The notes under the pieces: generated by a model
What the model saw: only the letters and a program-made list of their open reading frames with translations
Database searches by the model: none
Told to the model about the DNA's origin: nothing
NCBI RefSeq assembly: GCF_001274945.1
Contig: NZ_LILB01000005.1
Span: 1,284,312-1,348,311, forward strand
DNA: 64,000 nucleotides
Source: Viridibacillus arvi
GTDB lineage: Bacteria; Bacillota; Bacilli; Bacillales_A; Planococcaceae
Direction of reading: 5' to 3'
Part shown: positions 22,441-32,332 of the stretch, piece after piece
Layout of the letters: each line of letters opens with the position of its first letter
How positions within the stretch are numbered: the stretch's first letter is position 1
Made by a program: the position numbers and the translations under genes

Positions 22441-23676
22441 TTATACGTAAAGTGGATGTTTAGTAGTTAATGCTGCAACACGTTTTTGTGCTTCAGCTTT
22501 AATCACTTCATCTTCTGGGTTTTTAAGAACAGATGCAATAATTGAAGCAACTTCTTTCATATCATCTTCTTTGAAACCACGAGAAGTAACTGCAGCTGTA
22601 CCAACACGAACTCCTGAAGTTACGAATGGACTTTCAGTTTCGTAAGGAATTGTGTTTTTGTTTGCCGTAATTTGTACTTCATCAAGCAATGCTTCTGCAA
22701 CTTTACCAGTTAACCCCATAGAACGAACATCTAATAATAGTAAGTGGTTATCTGTTCCACCTGATACTAATTTAATGCCTTCTGCTTGAAGTGCTTCACC
22801 GAATACTTTTGCGTTTTTCACAACTTGTCCAATGTATTCTTTGAATTCTGGTTGTTGTGCCTCACCGAAGGCTACTGCTTTACCTGCGATGACATGCATT
22901 AAAGGACCACCTTGGATTCCTGGGAAGATCGATTTATCGATTTTTTTGCCAAATTCTTCTTTACAAAGAATAAGTCCCCCACGAGGTCCACGTAAAGTTT
23001 TGTGTGTTGTAGACGTTACGAAATCAGCATATGGTACTGGGTTTGGATGTTCACCAGCAGCAACTAAACCTGCGATGTGCGCCATGTCTACCATGAAATA
23101 CGCGCCTACTTCATCAGCAATTTCACGGAATTTAGCAAAGTCAATTTGGCGAGGGTATGCAGATGCACCTGCAACGATTAATTTTGGTTTATGCTCAAGC
23201 GCTTTTTGACGAACGTCTTCATAGTCAATTACATTTGTATCTTCTGTAACGCCATACTCTACGAAATTATATTGTACGCCTGAGAAGTTTACAGGGCTAC
23301 CGTGAGTTAAGTGACCACCATGAGATAAGTTCATACCTAATACCGTGTCGCCTTGCTCAAGGATTGTGAAGTATACAGCCATGTTCGCTTGTGCACCTGA
23401 GTGTGGTTGAACATTAGCATATTCTGCACCGAAAATTTCTTTTAGACGGTCACGTGCGATGTTTTCAACAACATCCACGTGTTCACATCCACCGTAATAA
23501 CGTTTGCCAGGATAACCTTCAGCATATTTGTTTGTTAATACTGAACCTTGTGCTTCCATTACAGCTTCTGAAACGATATTTTCAGATGCAATCAATTCAA
23601 TATTAGCTTGCTGACGTGCTTTTTCTGCTTCCATTGCTTCAAATACTGCTGTGTCTAGTGCTGCAAGTTTGATCAT
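22441..23676 (-). CDS. glyA: Serine hydroxymethyltransferase
   Basis: PLP enzyme that converts serine plus THF to glycine plus 5,10-methylene-THF, the main one-carbon source. The 411 residues include the PLP Lys226 in [12 protein letters not shown] and the folate-site [14 protein letters not shown] at 23676; GGGGG lies about 11 nt upstream, a long spacing. It follows ywlG and rpiB as in Bacillus. Confidence 0.97.
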   Translation of the reverse strand: MIKLAALDTAVFEAMEAEKARQQANIELIASENIVSEAVMEAQGSVLTNKYAEGYPGKRYYGGCEHVDVVENIARDRLKEIFGAEYANVQPHSGAQANMAVYFTILEQGDTVLGMNLSHGGHLTHGSPVNFSGVQYNFVEYGVTEDTNVIDYEDVRQKALEHKPKLIVAGASAYPRQIDFAKFREIADEVGAYFMVDMAHIAGLVAAGEHPNPVPYADFVTSTTHKTLRGPRGGLILCKEEFGKKIDKSIFPGIQGGPLMHVIAGKAVAFGEAQQPEFKEYIGQVVKNAKVFGEALQAEGIKLVSGGTDNHLLLLDVRSMGLTGKVAEALLDEVQITANKNTIPYETESPFVTSGVRVGTAAVTSRGFKEDDMKEVASIIASVLKNPEDEVIKAEAQKRVAALTTKHPLYV

Positions 23677-23697
23677 TATACATATTCCCCCTGTAAT

Positions 23698-24246
23698 CTA
23701 GTCCTTTTTATAAACTGCTCTTTCGCCACCAATTAATTTGGGGCGTGTTATCGCAACTGTCACAACTGCCTCACCTATATGGGTTACGGAAGTACGAACA
23801 GGAACTGCCACTCTTTTTAAGTGCATGCCAATTAATGTTTGACCAATATCTATACCAGCATGTGCTTGTATTTCTTCCACAACGACCGGATCTACAAGCT
23901 GATTATATACGTAAGTCGACATAGAGCCCCCTGCTGTTTGGGCAGGAATAACTGAAACCGGCTCAAGTCGGTAGTCTTCTGCTACTTTACGTTCTAAAGT
24001 TAAAGCACGGTTGAGATGCTCGCAACCTTGGAATACTAAAGATAATCCGTGATTTTCAGCAAATGCATGTAATGGTTTGTACAATGCTTCTGCTATTTCT
24101 AAACCACCAGCTGTACCGATTTTTTGTCCTTTGACTTCTGAAGTTGAGCAACCAACAACAAAGAGTTGTCCCTTACGGAATGTTACTTGTTGCTCTAACT
24201 CAGTTAGAAGCTGTTGTAGTTGATCTGTTATTTGTTGTAAGTTCAC
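23698..24246 (-). CDS. ywlG: TIGR01440/DUF436 family protein YwlG
   Basis: A 182-residue soluble protein of the UPF0340 family. Recognisable features are VVGCSTSEVKGQKIGTAGGLEIAE and FQGCEHLNRALTLERK, the conserved Cys-containing segments, and AGIDIGQTLIGMHLKRVAVP. Start GTG at 24246. It lies between rpiB and glyA with gaps of about 12-20 nt, so all three are one transcript. Activity unknown. Confidence 0.88.
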   Translation of the reverse strand: MNLQQITDQLQQLLTELEQQVTFRKGQLFVVGCSTSEVKGQKIGTAGGLEIAEALYKPLHAFAENHGLSLVFQGCEHLNRALTLERKVAEDYRLEPVSVIPAQTAGGSMSTYVYNQLVDPVVVEEIQAHAGIDIGQTLIGMHLKRVAVPVRTSVTHIGEAVVTVAITRPKLIGGERAVYKKD

Positions 24247-24258
24247 TTTATGACCTTC

Positions 24259-24699
24259 TTAGTCGTTTTCAATCTCTGCAAGTTTTTCAACGCGGCGTTC
24301 GTGACGACCACCTTCAAATTCTGTAGATAACCAAGTTCGCACAATTTCAAGTGCAAGTCCTGGGCCAATTACACGTTCTCCCATTGCTAACACGTTTGAA
24401 TTGTTATGGCATCTAGTTGCTTTTGCACTGAATAAATCATGAACTAATGCACATCGAATACCTTTCACTTTGTTAGCTGCGATAGACATACCTATGCCTG
24501 TTCCACAAATTAAAATACCTCGATCATACTTTCCACTTGCTACGCCTTCTGCAACTGGTAGTGCATAGTCAGGATAATCAACTGAATCAGAGGTTTGTGG
24601 TCCAAAATCGTCGTAGTTTATGCCTAGCTCTTCTAGCAGTGTCATAATCTCTTTTCGTAAATTGTTGCCACCATGGTCTGATGAAATCGCAATTTTCAA
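24259..24699 (-). CDS. rpiB: Ribose 5-phosphate isomerase B
   Basis: Interconverts ribose 5-phosphate and ribulose 5-phosphate in the pentose phosphate pathway. The 146 residues show ISSDHGG at the N-terminus, ICGTGIGMSIAANK with the catalytic Cys, and CHNNSNVLAMGERVIG. Start is TTG at 24699 with AGAGGG upstream. First gene of the rpiB-ywlG-glyA unit. Confidence 0.95.
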   Translation of the reverse strand: MKIAISSDHGGNNLRKEIMTLLEELGINYDDFGPQTSDSVDYPDYALPVAEGVASGKYDRGILICGTGIGMSIAANKVKGIRCALVHDLFSAKATRCHNNSNVLAMGERVIGPGLALEIVRTWLSTEFEGGRHERRVEKLAEIEND

Positions 24700-25014
24700 T
24701 GGGTTCCCTCTTTTCGATAATTTTATTCAACAATAGTTTACCACTTCTAGCTATAGAAAGACATATTTTTCACAGTATTTAAATAAAAGTACTAAATATA
24801 AACACGAATATTCTTCTTTCTATAGTTCTTTTCACAGACTTTATACACCAATTACCGAATATAAAACATTGTTATCATGAATTAAATTCGGATTTCAATG
24901 GATTTCTCATTGAAATTTCTTTTGATATACAAAATCTGAAAATTCGTTCAACCTATTATTGAGCTATAACATAGTAAGTGTTATTTTAAACTAAAATATA
25001 CATTCTTTAAAAGT
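24700..25014. other. AT-rich intergenic region upstream of rpiB
   Basis: No credible gene. It must contain the rpiB promoter; TAAACT near 24737-24742 on the minus strand is a weak -10 candidate without a clear -35. Confidence 0.4.
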
Positions 25015-25056
25015 AAAAAACTATCACAATAACCCCATTAAGGCTTTCGTGATAGT
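25015..25056 (-). terminator. Terminator of the chemoreceptor gene
   Basis: ACTATCAC (25020-25027) pairs with GTGATAGT (25049-25056). A T tract follows on the minus strand (25015-25020). About 20 nt past the stop. Confidence 0.9.
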
Positions 25057-25076
25057 CATTATGTACAAATCAATGA

Positions 25077-26372
25077 TTACGAGCGGTCAAATTGCAGTAT
25101 CATTTTATACAACTCTTCTGACTGCATTTTCAAATGCTTAGATAGTTGATCAATTTCTTCAATTGACCTAGCTTGCTCCTCAGTTACACTTCGAACTTCT
25201 TGTGCACCAGCAGATGTTTGTTGAGCTATAGCAGCTACTTCTTGAGATTGATGAGCAGTCGTTTCAATATTATGCAATTGTTTTTCCACAAATCGAGAAA
25301 TCTCAACGACCGAGTCTGCCATTTCATGAACGATTGATGTCATTCCTTCTACAGCATTTGTTGTTTCTGACACTCTCTCTACTTCTTTTACTGCAAAAGC
25401 TACTTGAGAAGTCATTTGTTCCACAACATTATGTACATCTGATTGCATCGTTTGGATTAATCCCGTAATACCTTGTACAGCTTCTGCACTTTGGTCTGCC
25501 AGTTGACGTACTTCTTCAGCAACAACCGCAAAGCCTTTACCATGCTCGCCAGCACGCGCAGCTTCAATTGACGCATTTAATGCCAATAAATTTGTTTGTG
25601 CGGCAATATCTCCAACCAATTGGATAATGCGTTCAACTTGTTTTGCATTACTTTCGAGTTGATGGATATTTCCTAGTGCGTCTTTGTTGCCTGAAACAAT
25701 TTTTTTTATACCTGAAACAAGTTCTTCAATTTTCTTCGTTGTAAATGTTAATTCTTTCATCATACGCTCAGAATGTTTCGAGGATAATTCTGCACGGCCA
25801 TTAACTTCCTTAGCTATAACCCGAACATCTTCAAGCGCCTCTGCTGTTTGCTGAATAGATACCGCTGAGTTTTCTGCACCTTCAGAAATTTGTGCAATTG
25901 TAAGAGAAACTGCCTCTGCTTGACTTGCTGCATTTTCAGTTTCCTTCGATAAACTTAGAACTGTTTCGTTAGTCGATTGGAAATTTTGATCAATACTATC
26001 TACCATTTTACGCAGATTTTCGAGCATAGACTGAAACGCTACTGCCAGCGCTCTTATCTCGTCATTTGATCTTGGTAAATCTACATCTTCTCCTATGTAG
26101 CCTTCTGCTGCGCGGTTTGTAGCAGCCTCTAAATTTTGCAATGGCTTAATAATAAATGAACTAAACGCTGCCGCTAAAATACCAGACCATAAAATACCTA
26201 ATGCATACGTAATAATTTCAAATATTAACCGATTAATATTTGGGAAAAATTGTGGTTGAATATATTCGATAAAAATTAAACTAGTTGAATACGTGATGAT
26301 TGCTAAAATTGATACAAATAATACGAGTTGCTTTCTCAATCCAAAAGAATGCTTCACACTTCGTTTATTCAT
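25077..26372 (-). CDS. Methyl-accepting chemotaxis protein without a large extracellular sensor
   Basis: A 431-residue transducer. Two membrane helices (about residues 13-33 and 47-72) enclose only a short outside loop. A HAMP-like linker ([19 protein letters not shown]) and a cytoplasmic signalling domain follow. The tip sequence [37 protein letters not shown]-type motif is intact. With no ligand-binding domain it may sense a membrane or intracellular cue (inference). It starts 2 nt after the ywlE stop with GGAGGG overlapping that gene's end, so it is in the same transcript as the arginine phosphatase. Confidence 0.93.
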   Translation of the reverse strand: MNKRSVKHSFGLRKQLVLFVSILAIITYSTSLIFIEYIQPQFFPNINRLIFEIITYALGILWSGILAAAFSSFIIKPLQNLEAATNRAAEGYIGEDVDLPRSNDEIRALAVAFQSMLENLRKMVDSIDQNFQSTNETVLSLSKETENAASQAEAVSLTIAQISEGAENSAVSIQQTAEALEDVRVIAKEVNGRAELSSKHSERMMKELTFTTKKIEELVSGIKKIVSGNKDALGNIHQLESNAKQVERIIQLVGDIAAQTNLLALNASIEAARAGEHGKGFAVVAEEVRQLADQSAEAVQGITGLIQTMQSDVHNVVEQMTSQVAFAVKEVERVSETTNAVEGMTSIVHEMADSVVEISRFVEKQLHNIETTAHQSQEVAAIAQQTSAGAQEVRSVTEEQARSIEEIDQLSKHLKMQSEELYKMILQFDRS

Positions 26373-26374
26373 CG

Positions 26375-26815
26375 TTAGCCCTCCGATAATTTCGTTTCGA
26401 GTGCATCAATTAATTTATTTAACTCCTGGAAAGTTTGTCGATACAAATGGACATCTCCTCCAAATGGATCCGAAACATCATAAGAGCCATATGGCACAAT
26501 GTATTCTTTCAATGTAAATGTTTTATCAGAGATGGATGGAAAAGCCTGCAAAATCATTTCTTTATGAGCTGATGTCATCGTCAAAATTAGATTAGCCCAC
26601 TCTAAATCCTCTGCTTCAATTTGTTTTGAAACATGTTCTGTAAATATATTTGCCTCTGATAACACCACTTTAGCATTCTCTGAAATTTCACCACCAGGCA
26701 TTGCGAAAATACCCGCTGAACGAACCTCAAAATTATCTAATTTCTTTGCTTTTAAAATTGCTTCTGCCATTGGACTTCTACAAGTGTTTCCAGTACATAT
26801 AAAATAAATATTCAT
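26375..26815 (-). CDS. ywlE: Protein-arginine phosphatase YwlE
   Basis: Low-molecular-weight phosphatase fold, 146 residues. The P-loop CTGNTCRS places the nucleophile at Cys7 and Thr11, the residue reported to select phospho-arginine over phospho-tyrosine. The general acid Asp lies in the C-terminal DPFGG. It would reverse McsB phosphorylation that marks proteins for ClpCP. It lies between mntP and a chemoreceptor gene. Confidence 0.93.
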   Translation of the reverse strand: MNIYFICTGNTCRSPMAEAILKAKKLDNFEVRSAGIFAMPGGEISENAKVVLSEANIFTEHVSKQIEAEDLEWANLILTMTSAHKEMILQAFPSISDKTFTLKEYIVPYGSYDVSDPFGGDVHLYRQTFQELNKLIDALETKLSEG

Positions 26816-26871
26816 TACGCACCCTCATTCCTCATTATATATCATAGTAGTAATAATGTTCCATATAATTC

Positions 26872-27366
26872 TTAAAATATAGATAATATCCCCATTAAAA
26901 GTAATGCAACGCCCGCTATTATCTGTAACATTATACCTAAATTCGCTGGTGTTTTTCTTTTTATTGATAAAGCGATGTAAGAAAAGATAAAAGTTGTTAT
27001 ACCTGTACTCATAATAAATAAACTCTTCTGTAGTTGAAGCATACCAAAAGATACGCTAACTGAAAAGGTATCAAGACTTGCAGTAACCGCTAATAATATA
27101 GGAGAGAGATTGGGTGGCTCTTTAACTCTAGCTGATAATAGGAGTTGTAGACCTATCAAACTGAGTAATGCACCGGAGAGCATCTTGGCAATTGTAATTA
27201 AATATTGGGCAGCCCATTCCCCTACATAAAAACCGATTAGTGGAAATAAAACATGGAGACCGGCTGTCCAACAGGAAAGGGCAAATCGAAAACGAACCTT
27301 CGGTAAAATAAGAAATAGGGCGAGTACATCTAACGCTGTAATTACGCCTGCTATTATTTCCTGCAC
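26872..27366 (-). CDS. mntP: MntP-like manganese efflux protein (YwlD)
   Basis: A 164-residue polytopic protein with about six helices. Asp-containing helices ITALDVLALFL and TASLDTFSVSVSFGM match the two repeats of MntP exporters. GTG at 27366 is chosen because AAGGGGGAAC lies just upstream; a longer frame adds 14 unconserved basic residues. Position between ywlC and ywlE matches ywlD. Manganese export is inferred from the family. Confidence 0.8.
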   Translation of the reverse strand: MQEIIAGVITALDVLALFLILPKVRFRFALSCWTAGLHVLFPLIGFYVGEWAAQYLITIAKMLSGALLSLIGLQLLLSARVKEPPNLSPILLAVTASLDTFSVSVSFGMLQLQKSLFIMSTGITTFIFSYIALSIKRKTPANLGIMLQIIAGVALLLMGILSIF

Positions 27367-27516
27367 GCTGTTCCCCCTTGCTTTTGGATATCTCTTTACG
27401 ATATGCAAGGGATGTTCAGCTTTATGCTAGCTTTCAGATGTGTTGCTTCACTTTTAAAGTGTAATTCTGTCCCATACCAATATTACTTATATCTCTTTTT
27501 TCTCGTTCATCAATAT

Positions 27517-27556
27517 ACAAAAAGCTGTTCTCCCTTTTATATAGAAAGAACAGCTT
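27517..27556 (-). terminator. Terminator downstream of ywlC
   Basis: AAGCTGTTCT (27522-27531) pairs with AGAACAGCTT (27547-27556) and is followed on the minus strand by TTTT. It lies about 50 nt after the ywlC stop. The 150 nt on to mntP show nothing else. Confidence 0.8.
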
Positions 27557-27604
27557 AATATCAGAAATTATTTAATAGTTTCCACTAGATAAATTCGCCC
27601 TCAG

Positions 27605-28651
27605 TTAAATCTGAATATCTGCTGAATACCATTTACCTCCTGCTGACTTCTCGAGGCGATTCATAATTGCTGCACCGACACCTTCTGTTGAAGTAGTTGT
27701 AGCAAGAACAAGATCCGCTGTTGTTGCATCGCAAGAGCGTAAAGCATGATATAGATTAACTGCCATCTCTTCATTTGTATCCTTTTGACCAAGTGTAAAA
27801 AACCAATCAGCTGCTAGGTGGCTTAAATTTTCTGGGGCTAGTAACGCCACCTTAAGTCCTTTTTGATGTAGAGTCTCAAGAGCCATAGCAATTGTTTTTT
27901 CTTCCTTATCGATCAAATAGACGGGAGCATTTGGAGCGTAGTGAGTATACTTCATGCCCGGTGCTTTTGGTGCTTTGCCACTATTTTGTTCTGTATGCGA
28001 CGGTTGGGAAACCGGACCAACAACAGCTTCTAACATTTCTTTCGTGACGCCACCTGGACGTAAAATAACAGGCATGTCTAATGTAAGATCTAGTACAGTT
28101 GACTCAACACCAATTCCTGTAATGCCTCCATCCAAAATCAGAGGGATACTTCCATTTAAGTCTTCTTCAACATGGATACCTTCTGTCGGACTAGGCTTAC
28201 CACTCCTATTCGCGCTTGGAGCAGCTACTGGCTTCCTTAATTGTCGGAGTAATTGTAATGCAACTGCATGATCAGGCATACGAATCCCCACTGTATCCAA
28301 GTTAGCTGTAACACTAGTAGCAAGTACATTTGGTTTCGCTTTGAAAATCATCGTTAGAGGACCTGGCCAAAACGCTTCCATACAAAGTTTTGCTTTTTGC
28401 GAAATATGGTCGACGTAATTTTCTAGTTCTTCGAAAGTACCAATATGAACGATAAGTGGATTATCGGAAGGCCGACCTTTTGCCGCAAAAATTTTCTTTA
28501 CGGCTTCTTCATCCGTAGCAACTGCACCTAAACCATATACAGTTTCCGTGGGAAAAGCGACTACCTCTCCATTATTTAACAAATCCACAGCTTGTGCATA
28601 ACTTTTTCCATTATCCACATTTATGTCCACATTTAGACGTTTAGTTTCCAT
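27605..28651 (-). CDS. ywlC: Threonylcarbamoyl-AMP synthase (Sua5/YwlC)
   Basis: Makes L-threonylcarbamoyl-AMP for t6A37 modification of ANN-decoding tRNAs. The 348 residues form a YrdC domain (VAFPTETVYGLGA, KGRPSDNPL, GPLTMIFK, PAAPSANRSGKPSPT-type loop) plus a C-terminal Sua5 domain starting near residue 240 with KAPGMKYTHYAPNAPV. ATG at 28651 follows AAGGGAG. Its N-terminal codons lie in a cluster of DnaA-box-like sites. Confidence 0.94.
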   Translation of the reverse strand: METKRLNVDINVDNGKSYAQAVDLLNNGEVVAFPTETVYGLGAVATDEEAVKKIFAAKGRPSDNPLIVHIGTFEELENYVDHISQKAKLCMEAFWPGPLTMIFKAKPNVLATSVTANLDTVGIRMPDHAVALQLLRQLRKPVAAPSANRSGKPSPTEGIHVEEDLNGSIPLILDGGITGIGVESTVLDLTLDMPVILRPGGVTKEMLEAVVGPVSQPSHTEQNSGKAPKAPGMKYTHYAPNAPVYLIDKEEKTIAMALETLHQKGLKVALLAPENLSHLAADWFFTLGQKDTNEEMAVNLYHALRSCDATTADLVLATTTSTEGVGAAIMNRLEKSAGGKWYSADIQI

Positions 28652-28750
28652 CTCTGTATCTCCCTTCAACCAAGAGTTTTCAGAAAGTTATACACAATTT
28701 GTTGATAACTTTGTGTATATTGTGGACAATTTTACAAATATTGTGCATAA
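28593..28750. promoter_or_regulatory. DnaA-box cluster between ywlC and spoIIR
   Basis: Within 160 bp are a perfect TTATCCACA (28611-28619, plus) and several one-mismatch boxes. These are TTATGCACA (minus, 28593-28601), TTATACACA (plus, 28688-28696), TTATCAACA (minus, 28700-28708), TTGTCCACA (minus, 28721-28729) and TTATGCACA (minus, 28742-28750). ATATACACA (minus, 28712-28720) is a weaker match. B. subtilis has a known DnaA-binding cluster at ywlC, so location and content agree. Likely role: titrating or sequestering DnaA. Confidence 0.8.
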
Positions 28751-28754
28751 CCTA

Positions 28755-29351
28755 TTATGAGAAGATATCTTTTAACCATTCCCATATGAAAAACTTCTGT
28801 GTTTCCTCTTTTGTTTCTTCTGGTTTTTTTGGTTCTTCTTCGCGATAGCATACTTTTGGGAATAACGCGCACCACCAATTATCCCCCTTACCACTACCAA
28901 TTGTCACGACAAGTGCATCATAGTAGTTTTGTGGATATAAAAATCCTTCATAGCGTTTAGCTGGGAATAATTCTTGTTTTCTAGAAACCTGTATCGATTG
29001 CTGACCGAATTTTGCTGATAATTTATTTTGAATTTCCTGCTCCACTACTGCTAGATTCTGTTCCATTTCCGTTCCATTTGTTTGGACAACTAGCTGTTTA
29101 ATAATAGGTTCTATTTCTTTTAACATATCGTGTTTAATAAGCTGATCTTGTGTTGAGTTGCTATTTGCAACAATACGGAATCGCATTTGATCGGCATCTG
29201 CAATTGGTGAAGTACCCTGCGTAAACCACTGTGGTAGTAAAAATAAAAGTGTTTGTATAAAAAGCAGAGCTGCAATAAATTGTAGCACTGGAATCATTTT
29301 TGTTTTTGTTTCTTGTTTTGGCATTTTAATATTCTTGTAATCTGGTATCAT
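28755..29351 (-). CDS. spoIIR: Stage II sporulation protein R
   Basis: A 198-residue signalling protein made in the forespore, secreted to the intermembrane space, where it activates SpoIIGA and so pro-sigma-E processing. A membrane/signal segment spans residues 19-40. The family signature FRIVANSNSTQDQ and the C-terminal GSGKGDNWWCALFPKVCY are present. ATG follows GGGAGGG. It lies between prmC and ywlC as in Bacillus. Confidence 0.95.
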   Translation of the reverse strand: MIPDYKNIKMPKQETKTKMIPVLQFIAALLFIQTLLFLLPQWFTQGTSPIADADQMRFRIVANSNSTQDQLIKHDMLKEIEPIIKQLVVQTNGTEMEQNLAVVEQEIQNKLSAKFGQQSIQVSRKQELFPAKRYEGFLYPQNYYDALVVTIGSGKGDNWWCALFPKVCYREEEPKKPEETKEETQKFFIWEWLKDIFS

Positions 29352-29394
29352 CTTAATCCCTCCCTGTCACAAGGATAGACAGGGTTCAGATGTT

Positions 29395-30252
29395 TTATTC
29401 ACTAATCTCGCAAAAAATCATTCTATCTTTTTGATTAATATCTTTTACTACTTCTACTTTGGCTTGTGGAAATTTTTCTTTGAAAAATTTCGCTACTGCC
29501 TCCCCTTGTTTATAACCAATCTCTACTCCAATAAAACTTGGTGTTTTCATAAGAGGTGGTAAGTTTTCAGCAAGCTTCCGGTACAGAACTAGTCCACTTT
29601 CTTCTGCAAATAATGCACTATGAGGCTCATGTTCTAAAACGATATCCGACATTTCCTTCGCTTCATCAAATGCTATATAAGGAGGATTAGATAACACAAC
29701 ATCCCATTGTTCTTGTACTAGAGGTGCTGTTAAATCTCCCTCTCTGAAAATTATTTCGGCATCTAATTGCTTAGCGTTATTCTTGGCTGTCGCAATTGCT
29801 GCAGGAGAAATATCCGTTGCGATTACAGTCGCTTGAGGTACTTCTTTTTTCATCGTTATAGCAATCGCGCCACTACCTGTTCCTATATCAGCTATTTGAA
29901 TGGAAGCTGTAGATGAAAATAGTTTCTTTATGCGTTTTAGTGCTTCTACGATTAATTCTTCTGTTTCTGGACGAGGAATAAGGACTGATTCATCAACTTT
30001 AAATGTACGACCGTAAAACTCTTCTGAGCCTGTAATATACTGAACAGGACGGCCATTCTTATGTTCCTCAATCATGTCAAAATAGTTTTCCCACTGCGCA
30101 TCCGTCATTTCATCTCGCATGATGATCATTAATCCTGTGTAGGATGTATTTAATGCATGCTGTAAAAGTAATCGTGCAGCTCCTTCTTCTCGACCATTTT
30201 CTTGTAAAAAAGAAGAAGCCCGGTTGAGGGCCTCATATACTTGTCTCGTCAT
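29395..30252 (-). CDS. prmC: Peptide chain release factor N5-glutamine methyltransferase PrmC
   Basis: Methylates the Gln of the GGQ motif in release factors, using SAM. The 285 residues have an N-terminal helical bundle and a Rossmann domain: DIGTGSGAIAI near 122-132 and the amide-binding NPPY at 189-192. It starts 1 nt after the stop of prfA, whose product is its substrate. Confidence 0.96.
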   Translation of the reverse strand: MTRQVYEALNRASSFLQENGREEGAARLLLQHALNTSYTGLMIIMRDEMTDAQWENYFDMIEEHKNGRPVQYITGSEEFYGRTFKVDESVLIPRPETEELIVEALKRIKKLFSSTASIQIADIGTGSGAIAITMKKEVPQATVIATDISPAAIATAKNNAKQLDAEIIFREGDLTAPLVQEQWDVVLSNPPYIAFDEAKEMSDIVLEHEPHSALFAEESGLVLYRKLAENLPPLMKTPSFIGVEIGYKQGEAVAKFFKEKFPQAKVEVVKDINQKDRMIFCEISE

Positions 30253-30253
30253 A

Positions 30254-31324
30254 TTAATCGTTTAGGCTTTCAAGTTTGTTTGCTTGTTCTTCTAAGATTA
30301 GTGCATCGAAGATTTCATCTATCTTACCTTCAATGATTTGATCAAGCTTTTGAATTGTTAAACCGATACGGTGATCAGTTACTCGGTTTTGTGGGAAATT
30401 ATAAGTACGGATACGCTCTGAACGGTCACCTGTACCAACTGCAGATTTACGTTCCGCATTATATTCATCTTGCGCTTCTTGCTGTAATTTATCATATACA
30501 CGAGCACGTAATACTTTCATTGCTTTATCACGGTTTTTTAATTGAGAACGCTCATCTTGCATTGCAACAACTACGCCTGTTGGAATATGTGTCATACGAA
30601 CAGCTGATGCCGTTTTGTTGACGTGCTGTCCACCTGCTCCACTTGCGTGATAAATATCAACTCGGATATCTTTATCAGCTATATCTAACTCTACTTCTTC
30701 GGCTTCAGGCATTACAACTACAGTAGATGTTGACGTATGCACACGTCCTTGTGATTCTGTTTCTGGTACACGTTGTACACGGTGTGCGCCACTTTCGAAT
30801 TTGAATTTTGAGTATGCGCCTTGTCCGTTAATCATGAAGACAATTTCTTTATAGCCACCAAGTTCTGTCGGGTTGGCATTCATAACTTCAATTTTCCAGC
30901 CTTGTGCTTCAGCATATCGACTATACATACGGAATAATGTATTTGCGAATAGAGCAGCTTCATCACCGCCAGCAGCACCGCGGATTTCCATAATAACGTT
31001 TTTACTGTCATTAGGATCTTTCGGAATTAACAAAAGACGTAGATGGTCTTCTAATTTTGTAATTTGTTCTTCTAATTCATTTACTTCTTCTTTTACTAAC
31101 TCACGCATTTCAGGATCTAGTTTATCCTCAAACATTTCTTTTGCATCTTGATACTGTTGTTTCACTTCTTTATATTCTCTATAAACTTCTACTGTTTCAC
31201 TAATATCAGACTGCTCTTTTGAAAACTTCGCTAGTTTTTTTGAGTCGTTGACTATCTCAGGGTCGCTAAGTAATTCATTTAATCGATCGTAACGATCTTC
31301 AACGGCTTGTAGGCGATCAAACAT
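30254..31324 (-). CDS. prfA: Peptide chain release factor 1
   Basis: Recognises UAA and UAG and triggers peptide release. The 356 residues include the GGQ loop ([15 protein letters not shown]) and the stop-codon-reading domain with the RF1-type segment after [18 protein letters not shown] at 31324 is chosen with AAGGTG 6 nt upstream; GTG at 31333 is possible and adds three residues. Operon with prmC. Confidence 0.96.
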   Translation of the reverse strand: MFDRLQAVEDRYDRLNELLSDPEIVNDSKKLAKFSKEQSDISETVEVYREYKEVKQQYQDAKEMFEDKLDPEMRELVKEEVNELEEQITKLEDHLRLLLIPKDPNDSKNVIMEIRGAAGGDEAALFANTLFRMYSRYAEAQGWKIEVMNANPTELGGYKEIVFMINGQGAYSKFKFESGAHRVQRVPETESQGRVHTSTSTVVVMPEAEEVELDIADKDIRVDIYHASGAGGQHVNKTASAVRMTHIPTGVVVAMQDERSQLKNRDKAMKVLRARVYDKLQQEAQDEYNAERKSAVGTGDRSERIRTYNFPQNRVTDHRIGLTIQKLDQIIEGKIDEIFDALILEEQANKLESLND

Positions 31325-31413
31325 TTTTTTCACCTTGACCTTTCTTTTGGAAATTTATTTAAATCAACTTGTGATTAGCTATATGTCGAAATATGCTCCT
31401 TCAATAGTATAAT

Positions 31414-31441
31414 GAAAAAGAGCAGCTATCGCTACTCTTTT
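31414..31441. terminator. Terminator after the amidase gene
   Basis: Minus strand: AAAAGAGTAGC, loop GAT, then AGCTGCTCTTTTT, with some G-U pairs. It starts 13 nt past the amidase stop. A T run also follows on the plus strand. Confidence 0.75.
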
Positions 31442-31453
31442 GAGAATTGAACG

Positions 31454-32188
31454 TTATTTTTTCTTCATATATTGGTCAACGCCATCCGCTATACTATTTG
31501 TAAGACTTTTTAAATATAATGGATCCGCTAATTTTTTGTCCTCTTCTTTATTTGTCATGTAACCCAATTCTATCAACGCACCAGGTACCTTTGACCAATT
31601 CGCTCCTGATAAGTCATCTCGATAAATAATTCCTTTTATATCATTTACTTTTTTATTCTTTTCTATCTTTTGTATAATTTCATTAGAGATTACTAGACTC
31701 GCTTTATTGACACTCTTTGATATGTATGGATTTTTAGTTGATGGAGTTAAAATCGAAAATCCTTTTTCCTTTTTATTGATAGACCCGTCTGCGTGTATAC
31801 GTAAAAAGAGGTCCGCATTGCTTTTATTAGCAATATTGGCACGTTCACGATTACTTATATTCACATTTTGTTTTGTACGTGTATAAATTACTTTGTAACC
31901 ACGTTTTTTTAATGTATTGCCAAGCATTTTAGACGCTTCTAAAGTAAGAATAGATTCTTTTTTGTTTGTATAGGGACTGTGCGTACCATCCGTCACTTTA
32001 TACTTTGTTTTAATTGCACCCGGTCCAATTGGTTCAACATCAATATTTGCATATTGCTGATGGCCAGGATCGATGACTATTATTTTCTTGCTAGATTTCT
32101 TTAATGCTGGTTTTGCTGTTACTGAAACTGTTGAAAAAATAGTAATTAAGGCGAAAAACGAAAACAACATTAGTATTATCTTTTTCAT
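31454..32188 (-). CDS. N-acetylmuramoyl-L-alanine amidase (Amidase_3), secreted
   Basis: Cleaves the bond between MurNAc and the stem peptide. A signal peptide occupies residues 1-25 (cleavage expected near TAKPA). The zinc amidase domain shows IDPGHQQ, the second-ligand Glu in NKKESILTLEAS, RIHADGS, and the catalytic Glu in ALIELGYMTNKEE. At 244 residues it has no wall-binding repeats and is close in size to CwlD of sporulation, which makes a cortex role possible. The location between prfA and tdk is not the B. subtilis one, so it appears to be an insertion. Confidence 0.9.
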   Translation of the reverse strand: MKKIILMLFSFFALITIFSTVSVTAKPALKKSSKKIIVIDPGHQQYANIDVEPIGPGAIKTKYKVTDGTHSPYTNKKESILTLEASKMLGNTLKKRGYKVIYTRTKQNVNISNRERANIANKSNADLFLRIHADGSINKKEKGFSILTPSTKNPYISKSVNKASLVISNEIIQKIEKNKKVNDIKGIIYRDDLSGANWSKVPGALIELGYMTNKEEDKKLADPLYLKSLTNSIADGVDQYMKKK

Positions 32189-32303
32189 ATGTTCCCCTTC
32201 CCTATAATAGATTCACTAGATTTAATACTAGCATACCTCAATATTATCGAATCCAATTTTAGGTGAAATGATTATTAAATTTAATTAAATCCCATTTAAA
32301 ACA

Positions 32304-32332
32304 TAAAAAAAAGAGCAGCCTTCAAGCTACTC
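32304..32332 (-). terminator. Terminator of tdk
   Basis: Minus strand: AAGAGTAGCTTGAAGGCTGCTCTT with a T8 tail at 32304-32311. It begins at the tdk stop codon. Its stem resembles the one after the amidase gene. Confidence 0.88.
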
